Assembly: GCF_001270745.1 (NCBI RefSeq)
Contig: NZ_KQ434754.1
Location: 106,312 to 170,311 of the forward strand
Origin: Jiangella muralis
GTDB lineage: Bacteria > Actinomycetota > Actinomycetes > Jiangellales > Jiangellaceae
Direction of reading: 5' to 3'
DNA length: 64,000 bases
The stretch's first letter is position 1. Each line of letters starts with the position of its first letter. Both the position numbers and the translations under genes were made by a program. This document shows, in pieces, positions 47,935 through 55,267 of this stretch. The notes under the pieces were generated by a model. That model had not been told where the DNA came from and ran no database searches. It saw only the letters and a list, made by a program, of their open reading frames with translations.

Positions 47935-49583
47935 ATCCGTCGCCGCTCAGCCGCCCCACCCTCGCAGATCAACGAGCGCGGGGACGGCTGACGCTCGTGC
48001 TGGGCGGGCAGAAGTCGGGCAAGTCGGGGCTGGCGGCGCGGCGGGCCGAGGCGAGCGGCCGTCCGGTCGTGGTCGTCGCACCGGCGATCGTCCGGGAAGC
48101 GGAGTTCAAGGCTCGGGTCGAGCGGCACCGCGCCGACCGCCCGCAGCACTGGCGCACGCTGGAGACCTTCGACCTCGCCGCCGCCGTCGCCGAGGCGGGC
48201 GAGGGAGCGTTCGTGCTGGTCGACGCGCTGGACACCTGGCTGGCCGAGACGCTGGAGTCGGCCGGCGTGTTCGTCGGCGACGAGGTACCCGATCCGGAGT
48301 TGCGGGCGCGCGCCGAGGACGGCGTGGTGGCGGCGCTGCGGGCGTTCATCGCCGCGGTCGCGGCGCTCGACGTGGACGTGCTGGTCATCGCGGGGCAGGT
48401 CGGGCTCGGCGTGCACGCCGGCGGACCCGGCGCCCGCCTCTACGTCGACCTGCACGGGCGGGCGGTGCAGACGCTGTCGGCGGCGGCCGACGAGGCGCTG
48501 CTCGTGATCGGCGGCCGCGCGGTCCGCCTCGAGCCCGACGTCCCGCCGGCCGCCCCCGTCGACCCGCTGCTCCGCGAGCACGGCGACACGCAGGTCCCGC
48601 CGGGGGCGACCGACCTCGCCGTCAACGTGCAACCGGGCCCGCCGCCCTGGCTGGCCGACCGGCTCGCGGCGGCCGTGCGCGACCTCGCGGCCTATCCGGA
48701 CGACCGTGCGGCCCGGGCCGCCGCGGCCGCCCGGCACGGCCGTCCCCCGGAGGAGTGCCTGGTCGTCGACGGTGCTGCGGAGGCGTTCTGGCTGCTGGCC
48801 GACGTGCTCCGGCCACGGCTGGCGGCTTGCGTGCACCCGTCCTTCACCGAGCCGGAGGCGGCGCTGCGGGCGGCCGGCGCCCCGGTCGTCCGGGTATGGC
48901 GGGCCCCCGAGCAGGGCTGGCGGCTGGACCCGTCCGCCGTCCCGCCCGACGCCGACCTCGTCGTGCTCGGACGGCCGGACAACCCGACCGGCGTGCTCGA
49001 TCCGGTCGAGACGATCGCTGCGCTGGCCCGCCCCGGCCGCACCGTCGTCGTCGACGAGGCGTTCGCCGAGTTCCTGGACGACGCCGACGGCGTGGCCGGA
49101 CGCCGCGATCTGCAGGGCGTCGTCGCGGTGCGGAGCCTGACGAAGTTGTGGGGCCTGGCCGGGCTCCGGGTCGGCTACGTCGCCGGCCCGCCGGACGTCG
49201 TCGCGCGGCTCGCCGCCCGCCGGCAGCCGTGGAGCGTCAACAGCCTCGCCCTGACCGCGATCGAGGCGCTGACGTCGCCCGTCGCCGAGGACGAGCGGCG
49301 CGCCCGGGCCGCCGCCGTCGCCGAACTGCGGGCCGAGCTGACCGCCGCGATCCGCTCGATCGGCGGCCCGCGGGTATGGGACGCGCACGCGAACTTCGTG
49401 CTGGTCCAGGCCGAGCGGCCGGGCCTGCGCGAGCGGTTGCTCGAGCACGGCCTGGCCGCCCGGCGGGCCGACACCTTCCCGGGCCTGGACGACCGCGCCG
49501 TGCGGGTCGCCGTCCGGGACCGGGAGACCAATGCGCGGCTGGTCGCCGCGCTGCGCAGCATCGAGGACGGGAGCCTGGCATGA
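47931..49583 (+). CDS. CobU-CobC fusion: adenosylcobinamide kinase/guanylyltransferase with threonine-phosphate decarboxylase-like domain
   Basis: 550 residues. Residues about 20-205 are CobU (P-loop LVLGGQKSGKSGLAARRAE, the guanylated His region RVERHRADRPQHWRTLE, GQVGLGVHAGGPGARLYVD). Residues about 215-550 are a fold-type I PLP aminotransferase of the CobC/HisC type (VNVQPGPPPWL, RPDNPTGVLDPVETIAALA, VVDEAFAEFLDD, Schiff-base Lys in VRSLTKLWGLAGLRVGYVAG). The first half makes adenosylcobinamide-GDP; the second likely gives aminopropanol phosphate from threonine phosphate. GTG 47931 with AGGAGG 7 bases upstream. Confidence 0.88.
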   Translation: MNPSPLSRPTLADQRARGRLTLVLGGQKSGKSGLAARRAEASGRPVVVVAPAIVREAEFKARVERHRADRPQHWRTLETFDLAAAVAEAGEGAFVLVDALDTWLAETLESAGVFVGDEVPDPELRARAEDGVVAALRAFIAAVAALDVDVLVIAGQVGLGVHAGGPGARLYVDLHGRAVQTLSAAADEALLVIGGRAVRLEPDVPPAAPVDPLLREHGDTQVPPGATDLAVNVQPGPPPWLADRLAAAVRDLAAYPDDRAARAAAAARHGRPPEECLVVDGAAEAFWLLADVLRPRLAACVHPSFTEPEAALRAAGAPVVRVWRAPEQGWRLDPSAVPPDADLVVLGRPDNPTGVLDPVETIAALARPGRTVVVDEAFAEFLDDADGVAGRRDLQGVVAVRSLTKLWGLAGLRVGYVAGPPDVVARLAARRQPWSVNSLALTAIEALTSPVAEDERRARAAAVAELRAELTAAIRSIGGPRVWDAHANFVLVQAERPGLRERLLEHGLAARRADTFPGLDDRAVRVAVRDRETNARLVAALRSIEDGSLA

Positions 49584-50632
49584 CGGTGGAAGAATTGATC
49601 GCGGCGGTCCGGCCGGTCGACCAGGAGGCCTTCCAGCGGGCCCGCGAGCGGCACGCCGGGTTGGCCAAGCCGCCGGGCAGCCTGGGGCGGCTGGAGGACC
49701 TCGGCGCGCGGCTGGCGGCGATGAGCGGGCACTGCCCGCCGCCGGTGCCGTCGTCGCCCGCGGTGGTCGTGGCCGCGGCCGACCACGGCGTGCATGCCGA
49801 GGGCGTGTCCGACTGGCCGCAGGAGGTCACGGCGGCGATGGTCGCGACCATCGCCGCCGGTGGCGCCGCCGTCAACGCGATCGCCCGGACGGTGGGCGCG
49901 CGGGTCGTGGTGGCCGACGTCGGGACGCTGCGGCTCGGCCCGGTGCCCGACGGCGTCCGCGACGAGCGGGTGCGCAGCGGCACCCGCGACCTCGCCGTCG
50001 AGCCGGCCATGACCCTGGACGAGTGCCGGACGGCGATCCTGGCCGGTGCCCGGGTCGCGGCGGAGCTGGTCGACGGCGGCACCGACCTGCTGGTGACCGG
50101 CGAGGTCGGCATCGGCAACACGACCGCGTCGGCCGCCCTGATGGCGACGTACACCGGCGCCGACCCGGCCGACGTCACGGGGAAGGGCGCCAACCTCGAC
50201 CAGGGCCGGACGGCGCACAAGGTCGGCGTGGTGCGCACGGCACTGGCCCGGCACGCCGCCGCACCGGACAACGGAGCCCTGGGGACCCTGGCGTCGCTGG
50301 GCGGGTTGGAGCACGCCGCGCTGGCCGGCGTCATGCTGGCTGGAGCGGCCGCCCGGGTCCCCGTCATCGTCGACGGCGTCGTGGCCGGGGCCGCCGCGCT
50401 GGCCGCCGTCGCGCTCTGCCCGGAGGCCGCCGGCTATTTCGTCGCCGGGCACACGTCGGCCGAGCCGGGCGGGCGCACGCTGCCGGACCGACTCGGCGAA
50501 CCGGCCCTGCTCGACCTGTCGCTACGCCTCGGTGAGGGCACCGGCGCGCTGCTGGCGGTGCCGCTGGTGCAGGCCGCCGCGCGCGTGCTCGCCGAGATGG
50601 CGACACTGGCCGACGTGACGAAGAACGCCTAG
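49580..50632 (+). CDS. cobT: Nicotinate-nucleotide-dimethylbenzimidazole phosphoribosyltransferase CobT
   Basis: 350 residues. Motifs HAGLAKPPGSLGRLEDLGAR, VVVAAADHGVHAEGVS, TGEVGIGNTTASAAL, GKGANLDQGRTAHKV, and the catalytic-type Glu of SLRLGEGTGALLAVPL. It activates the lower ligand base for CobS. Last gene of the operon; the ATG overlaps the preceding stop. Confidence 0.94.
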   Translation: MTVEELIAAVRPVDQEAFQRARERHAGLAKPPGSLGRLEDLGARLAAMSGHCPPPVPSSPAVVVAAADHGVHAEGVSDWPQEVTAAMVATIAAGGAAVNAIARTVGARVVVADVGTLRLGPVPDGVRDERVRSGTRDLAVEPAMTLDECRTAILAGARVAAELVDGGTDLLVTGEVGIGNTTASAALMATYTGADPADVTGKGANLDQGRTAHKVGVVRTALARHAAAPDNGALGTLASLGGLEHAALAGVMLAGAAARVPVIVDGVVAGAAALAAVALCPEAAGYFVAGHTSAEPGGRTLPDRLGEPALLDLSLRLGEGTGALLAVPLVQAAARVLAEMATLADVTKNA

Positions 50633-50683
50633 CTCCGACTGTGCGCCCCTGGCGCGTCACTGGGTGGGATCACTGTGTGTGCT

Positions 50684-50722
50684 GGGTGGCGTCACTGTTG
50701 CCAGAGCAACAGTGATCCACCC
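50684..50722. terminator. Strong hairpin between the cob operon and the DUF5324 gene
   Basis: Inner stem of 9 bases (50693-50701 with 50706-50714) on a 4-base loop, and outer stem of 6 bases (50684-50689 with 50717-50722). It lies in a 250-base gap between convergent genes with no open frame of note, so it probably ends transcription from both strands; no T-tract. Confidence 0.55.
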
Positions 50723-50882
50723 CACCCGGCGCAGCGATCTCACACGGTGGCGTGGGGATCGTGCAAAAGGGGGACGCGCCGGCCACGGTTCCCCCGTTTG
50801 CGCACCTCCCCACCGGCTCGGCGGAGCCGACGCAGCACCCTCCGCACGCTCCATCGACCGGGCGGCGGTCTCGTCACACGCC

Positions 50883-51626
50883 CTAGTTCTGGCTGCCGTC
50901 GAGCGTGCCCTGAGTGCTGTTGCCGGAGGCCGGGGCGGGCGTGGACTTCTTCGCCGCCGTCTTCTTCGCGGTGGCCTTCTTGGCCGGGGCGCTCTTCTTC
51001 GCCGGTGCCTTCTTGGCGGCCGGCTTGTCGCTGCCGGCGGTTGCCTTCTTGGCGACCGGGGCGGGCTCTTCCTCGGTGGCCGGCTCGGGGTCGGCCGCCG
51101 GAGCCGGGGCCCACGGACCCGTGGACGGGTCGTACGTCGTCCACTGGTCGGACTGCCCGCGCCGGCGAACCACCGCGGCCAGCGCCGCGCCCGCGGCGGC
51201 GAACCCGCCCAGCACCGCGACGACCTTGCGGCGCCGCTTCTTCTTGCGCTGCTTCTCGGTCTTCTCGGCGAGGACGGCGGTGCGCTCGGACAGATCGTGT
51301 GCGCGCTCGGAGAACTTGTCGGCCGCGACGGCCAGCGAGTCGGCGACCTTCGGGACGACGTCGTGCAGCAGCGTCTCCTTGGCCTGGTTGGCGGCCGGAC
51401 CCACCTTCTCGCGTGCCGCCTGGACCTTCGGGCCCACCTTGTCGACGGCCGACTCGACCACCGGCGTCAGCTTCTCGCGGGCGGAGTCGACCACCGGTGT
51501 CGCGGCCTCACGTGCGCGCCGACCGGCCTCGCGTGCGGCCTGGCGGGCCTGTTCCGCAGCCTCCTGCGTGCGCACCTTCGCGTCGTCGGTGCGGCTGTTT
51601 CGCCGGATGCTGAATAGCCTGCTCAC
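50883..51626 (-). CDS. DUF5324-type coiled-coil/histone-like-tailed membrane protein
   Basis: 247 residues. The N-terminal ~135 residues are heptad-rich, amphipathic helices (AEQARQAAREAGRRAREAAT). A basic KKKRRRK patch and one hydrophobic helix (VVAVLGGFAAAGAALAAVV) follow. The C-terminus has repeated AKK/PAKK units (AKKAPAKKSAPAKKATAKK) like actinobacterial H1-type tails. The family is found near the origin in many actinobacteria; function unknown, possibly membrane- or nucleoid-linked. GTG 51626. Confidence 0.75.
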   Translation of the reverse strand: MSRLFSIRRNSRTDDAKVRTQEAAEQARQAAREAGRRAREAATPVVDSAREKLTPVVESAVDKVGPKVQAAREKVGPAANQAKETLLHDVVPKVADSLAVAADKFSERAHDLSERTAVLAEKTEKQRKKKRRRKVVAVLGGFAAAGAALAAVVRRRGQSDQWTTYDPSTGPWAPAPAADPEPATEEEPAPVAKKATAGSDKPAAKKAPAKKSAPAKKATAKKTAAKKSTPAPASGNSTQGTLDGSQN

Positions 51627-51702
51627 GTTGGGCCTCCCTTGTCGGATCGCGTGCCAGGGCCCTTATACCTGGAGTCTCCCCCGATCTTGCCTTACCGACG
51701 AC

Positions 51703-51718
51703 CGTATGCCGACATACG
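51703..51718. promoter_or_regulatory. Inverted repeat in the divergent DUF5324-ppi gap
   Basis: CGTATG-CCGA-CATACG is a perfect 6-base dyad, operator-like, 57 bases before the isomerase start and 77 before the DUF5324 start. Confidence 0.3.
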
Positions 51719-51774
51719 CCACGGCGTGCGAGGATGGAGCAAATCGAGGACATCAGACAGCGAAGGGCTTACCC

Positions 51775-52299
51775 GTGGCCGACGAGCTTCATGCCACCCT
51801 GCACACCAACCGCGGCGACATCACCGTGGCTCTGCTGCCGAACCACGCGCCGAAGACGGTGCGAAACTTCGTCGAGCTGGCCAAGGGCGAGCGCGAATGG
51901 GCCAACCCCGAGACCGGCGAGAAGACCAGCGACAAGCTGTACGACGGCACCGTCTTCCACCGCGTCATCGGCGGCTTCATGATCCAGGGCGGCGACCCTC
52001 TGGGCAACGGCACCGGCGGCCCCGGCTACGACTTCGCCGACGAGTTCCACCCGGAATTGGCGTTCAACAAGCCGTACCTGCTGGCCATGGCCAACGCGGG
52101 GCCCAACACCAACGGCTCGCAGTTCTTCATCACCGTCGGGCAGACGCCGCACCTGAACCGCCGTCACACCATCTTCGGTGAGGTGGCCGACCAGAGCAGC
52201 CGCGACGTCGTCGACGCCATCGCCGCCACCCCCACCGACCGTGCCGACCGGCCGCTCGAGCCCGTCGTCATCGAGTCGGTCACCGTCACCGGCGGCTGA
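51775..52299 (+). CDS. ppiA: Cyclophilin-type peptidyl-prolyl cis-trans isomerase
   Basis: 174 residues, cytoplasmic (no signal). Active-site motifs FHRVIGGFMIQGGDPLGNG, AMANAGPNTNGSQFFIT and HTIFGEV. It speeds Xaa-Pro isomerisation in folding proteins. GTG 51775 with GAAGGG about 9 bases upstream. The place before the rhomboid gene and crgA is conserved in actinobacteria. Confidence 0.93.
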   Translation: MADELHATLHTNRGDITVALLPNHAPKTVRNFVELAKGEREWANPETGEKTSDKLYDGTVFHRVIGGFMIQGGDPLGNGTGGPGYDFADEFHPELAFNKPYLLAMANAGPNTNGSQFFITVGQTPHLNRRHTIFGEVADQSSRDVVDAIAATPTDRADRPLEPVVIESVTVTGG

Positions 52300-52319
52300 G
52301 ACCGAGAGCCGGCGTCCCC

Positions 52320-53249
52320 ATGACCGGAAGTGCCGGCGGTCCGGCTGGGCCGCCCACCAGCGGCGACCCGGCCGCCCCGCCGACCTGTTATCGCCACCCC
52401 GACCGCGAGACGTACATCCGGTGCTCGCGGTGTGAGCGGCCGATCTGCCCCGATTGCATGATCTCCGCCCCGGTCGGTTACCAGTGCCCGGAATGCGTCG
52501 CCGAGGGCCGCAAAGGCGTCCGTCAGGCCCGCACGGTGCTGGGCGGGCAGCGCCGAGAGGGCAACACCAACCTCGTCACGCTCAGCCTCATCGGCATCAA
52601 CGTCGTCGTCTGGGTGATGGGCCTGGTCATCGGCACCCGCGGCGACTCCATCCTCGCCATCTATGCCCGCCAGAGCCACACCAACGAGCTGGCCGCCCGG
52701 CTGGGCCTGATCCTCGGCGATCCCGGCGACGCGTTCCGGTTCGGCATCGTCGACGGCGAGTGGTACCGGGTCATCACGGCGACGTTCATGCACGTCAGCC
52801 TGCTGCACATCGCCCTGAACATGTTGGCGCTGTACCTGCTCGGCTCTCAGCTGGAACCACTGCTCGGCCGGTCCCGGTTCATCACGCTCTACCTGCTGTC
52901 GGCCCTCGGGGGTTCGGCGGCGTCGCTGCTGATGGTCTCTGACCCATACTCCATCTCCATCGGGGCGTCGGGTGCGGTCTACGGCCTGTTCGGCGCGCTC
53001 TTCGTGGTCGCCCGCCGGCTCGGCGGCGACACCCGCAGCATCCTCGTGGTGCTGGCGCTCAACCTGGCGTTCAGCTTCACCATTTCGGGCATCGACTGGC
53101 GGGCCCACCTGGGCGGCCTGGCCATCGGCTCGGCCCTCGCGGCGGTGTACGCCTACGCGCCGAAGGAGCAGCGCGGGCTCTGGGCGGTCATCGGCTCCAC
53201 CAGTGCCGCCGCGGTGGTCACGCTCGGCCTCGTGCTCGCCATCGTCTGA
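52320..53249 (+). CDS. Rhomboid family intramembrane serine protease
   Basis: 309 residues. The N-terminal zinc-binding domain (about 20-65) has CYRHPDRETYIRCSRC, CPDC and CPEC, like B-box fingers fused to actinobacterial rhomboids. The six-helix rhomboid part follows, with the helix-2 HVSLLHIALNM region, the catalytic Ser of ISIGASGAVYGLFGA and the catalytic His of RAHLGGLAIG. It cuts membrane-anchored substrates within the bilayer; substrate unknown. 21 bases after ppiA. Confidence 0.9.
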   Translation: MTGSAGGPAGPPTSGDPAAPPTCYRHPDRETYIRCSRCERPICPDCMISAPVGYQCPECVAEGRKGVRQARTVLGGQRREGNTNLVTLSLIGINVVVWVMGLVIGTRGDSILAIYARQSHTNELAARLGLILGDPGDAFRFGIVDGEWYRVITATFMHVSLLHIALNMLALYLLGSQLEPLLGRSRFITLYLLSALGGSAASLLMVSDPYSISIGASGAVYGLFGALFVVARRLGGDTRSILVVLALNLAFSFTISGIDWRAHLGGLAIGSALAAVYAYAPKEQRGLWAVIGSTSAAAVVTLGLVLAIV

Positions 53250-53271
53250 GGCACGACCTCGTCATCGGGTC

Positions 53272-53309
53272 ACGCACCTGATCGTTCCCTCGGGAGCGAT
53301 CAGGTGCGT
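53272..53309 (+). terminator. Terminator-like hairpin after the rhomboid gene
   Basis: A 13-base perfect stem (53272-53284 with 53297-53309), further extended by TCCC/GGGA pairing. It begins 23 bases after the stop. Confidence 0.65.
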
Positions 53310-53313
53310 CCTG

Positions 53314-53416
53314 CTGTCCACACCTCACTGTGGTGCGCGGAGTTATCCACAGGGGTTATCCCCACTGGGGAAAATTACACCCGTGTAATCACAGCTGTGC
53401 AATAACCTGTGGACAA
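53314..53416. other. Second DnaA-box cluster between the rhomboid gene and crgA
   Basis: Four boxes in about 100 bases: CTGTCCACA (53314-53322), the perfect E. coli consensus TTATCCACA (53343-53351), TTATCCCCA (53356-53364, one mismatch) and TGTGGACAA (53408-53416, perfect, reverse). Between the last two the sequence is AT-rich for this genome. It lies 36 kb from oriC. Confidence 0.7.
53374..53389. promoter_or_regulatory. Palindrome between the DnaA boxes
   Basis: ATTACAC-CC-GTGTAAT is a perfect 7-base dyad, operator-like, about 60 bases beyond the crgA stop. Confidence 0.4.
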
Positions 53417-53448
53417 CCCCGTCAGTGCAGGTCAACGGCGGTTTGCCG

Positions 53449-53706
53449 TCACTTCCAGCGGGTTGCGGTCATGAAGCCGCCGGTGATCAGGCCCATGCCG
53501 ATCAACAGGTTCCAGCCGCCGAGGTCCTTGACGACCGGAATGTCGTCGCCGACGAGGTAGTAGACGACGATCCACACCAGGCCGACGACGAGCAAGGTGA
53601 TCATGGTGGGGACGACCCAGCGACCGGAGACCGTCGGGTCCTTGAGCTCGCTCCGCTCCGGCGGGGTGTAGTCGTCGTCCTTGCGACGGCTGCGAGACTT
53701 GGGCAC
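53449..53706 (-). CDS. crgA: Cell division protein CrgA
   Basis: 85 residues. A basic cytosolic N-terminus (MPKSRSRRKDDDYTPP) and two transmembrane helices (TMITLLVVGLVWIVVYYLVG and LLIGMGLITGGFM) with the family loop DIPVVKDLGGWN between. CrgA recruits FtsI and other divisome parts and delays septation in sporulating actinomycetes. GTG 53706. Confidence 0.92.
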   Translation of the reverse strand: MPKSRSRRKDDDYTPPERSELKDPTVSGRWVVPTMITLLVVGLVWIVVYYLVGDDIPVVKDLGGWNLLIGMGLITGGFMTATRWK

Positions 53707-53815
53707 GGTCGGTTCCTCTCGGTCTTGGCTGGTTGCGGTGATGCTCGGCTAGCGTAGTCGTCAGCGGGCCGAGCGCCCACATCGCGGCGTGCAGTCCTGA
53801 TCGTCCCACTTGGAG

Positions 53816-54553
53816 GTGAACACCATCAGCCGATCGTCCGACTATCCTCGCGCCTGGCGTTTTCTGGCGCCGTTGGTGCTCGCGGGCTGTGGTGTCCTGC
53901 TCATCACCAGCGCCAAGGCCGCCGACGGCGAAGACCTGCGCGGCAGCGACGTCATCGCGTTCTCCGACCTGGTCCGGGCCGAGGAACAGCGGGTGCAGGA
54001 GCTGCAGTCGCACATCGACGACCTGTCGTCCGACATCGACGATCTCACCGCGGGCCAGGGCAACGGCCAGTCCGCCGAGATCGACCGCCACACCGAGGAG
54101 CTCATGCCGGCCGCCGGTCTCACCGCGGTGCAGGGGCCGGGACTCACGGTCACGCTCGACGACGCGGAGCTGCCGAACAACCTGGGCGAGGACTCGCCGT
54201 TCAACACCGAGGACTACCTGGTGCACCAGCAGGACCTCGAGGGCGTCATCAACGCGCTGTGGGCAGGCGGAGCCGAGGCCCTGACCGTCATGGACCAGCG
54301 CCTCATCTGGACCAGCACGGTCCAGTGCGAGGGCCCGGTGCTGTTGCTCAACGGCCGCACCTTCTACCCGCCGTACACCATCAGCGCCATCGGCGACGCC
54401 GACGCCATGCGCCGCGCGCTCGACAACGAGCCGAAGGTGCGCGAGTACCGCGCCTGGGCCGACCGCATCGGGCTGTACTACGGCGTCGCCGACGAAGACA
54501 ACATCGCGATGCCCGCCTTCGAGGGCAGCGTTCAGGGAGGCAAGAGGCCGTGA
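53816..54553 (+). CDS. DUF881 family protein
   Basis: About 245 residues. One N-terminal transmembrane helix (RFLAPLVLAGCGVLLITSA), a coiled-coil segment (EEQRVQELQSHIDDLSSDID), and the DUF881 domain (TAVQGPGLTVTLDDAELP, LVHQQDLEGVINALWAGGAE, VQCEGPVLLLNGRTFYPPY). Function unknown; the family is linked to the division and wall cluster. Start uncertain: GGAGG at 53812-53816 overlaps GTG 53816, while 8 bases after it stands ATC at 53825, so a rare ATC start is possible. TTG 53810 is a third option. Confidence 0.82.
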   Translation: MNTISRSSDYPRAWRFLAPLVLAGCGVLLITSAKAADGEDLRGSDVIAFSDLVRAEEQRVQELQSHIDDLSSDIDDLTAGQGNGQSAEIDRHTEELMPAAGLTAVQGPGLTVTLDDAELPNNLGEDSPFNTEDYLVHQQDLEGVINALWAGGAEALTVMDQRLIWTSTVQCEGPVLLLNGRTFYPPYTISAIGDADAMRRALDNEPKVREYRAWADRIGLYYGVADEDNIAMPAFEGSVQGGKRP

Positions 54554-55191
54554 GCCGGCGCATTCTCGTGGTGGACAACTACGACAGCTTCGTCTTCAAC
54601 CTGGTCCAGTACCTCGCGCAGCTCGGAGCCGAGTGCGACGTGCGCCGCAACGACGAGATCGGCTCGACCGACGGCTACGACGGCGTTCTGCTCTCGCCCG
54701 GGCCCGGCACGCCGGAGAAGGCCGGCGGCTGCATCGACGTCGTCCACACCCTGGCCGGGCGCACCCCGATCTTCGGGGTCTGCCTCGGGCTGCAGGCCAT
54801 CGGCGTCGCGTACGGCGCCACCGTCGGTCGCGCCCCCGAGCTACTGCACGGCAAGACCAGCCAGGTCCGCCACGACGGCGACGGCGTGCTGGCCGGCCTG
54901 CCCAGCCCGTTCACCGCCACCCGCTACCACTCGCTGGCGGTCGAGCCTGACACCGTCCCGGCTGAGCTGGAGGTCACGGCGCGCACCGCCGGCGGCGTCG
55001 TCATGGCCATGCGGCACCGCACGCTGGCGGTCGAGGGGGTCCAGTTCCACCCCGAGTCGGTGCTCACCGAGGGCGGCCACCGCATGCTGGCCAACTGGCT
55101 GGCCGTCTGCGGCGACGACGGCGCGGTCGCACGGTCTGCGGGGCTGGCCCCGGTCGTGGTGCACGGCCCGGCCGTCGACCTCCCCGCCTGA
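54550..55191 (+). CDS. pabA: Aminodeoxychorismate/anthranilate synthase glutamine amidotransferase subunit
   Basis: 213 residues. Class I glutaminase: LVVDNYDSFVFNLVQYLAQL, LLSPGPGTPEKAG, nucleophile Cys in IFGVCLGLQAIG, and catalytic His-Glu in VEGVQFHPESVLTEGG. It provides ammonia to PabB (folate) or TrpE (tryptophan); the crgA/pknB neighbourhood fits PabA. GTG 54550 overlaps the DUF881 stop. Confidence 0.9.
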   Translation: MSRRILVVDNYDSFVFNLVQYLAQLGAECDVRRNDEIGSTDGYDGVLLSPGPGTPEKAGGCIDVVHTLAGRTPIFGVCLGLQAIGVAYGATVGRAPELLHGKTSQVRHDGDGVLAGLPSPFTATRYHSLAVEPDTVPAELEVTARTAGGVVMAMRHRTLAVEGVQFHPESVLTEGGHRMLANWLAVCGDDGAVARSAGLAPVVVHGPAVDLPA

Positions 55192-55207
55192 CGTCGTCAC
55201 ACGAAAC

Positions 55208-55246
55208 AGCCGCGCGGCCCGGGATCAGCTCCCGAGCCGCGCGGCT
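55208..55246. terminator. Bidirectional terminator between pabA and pknB
   Basis: A stem of 11 bases (55208-55218 with 55236-55246) with a further 4-base CGGG/CCCG pairing around a 7-base loop. It lies between convergent genes, with TCTCGTTCG after it on the plus side. Confidence 0.75.
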
Positions 55247-55267
55247 CTCGTTCGTGCGACGGTCCGG

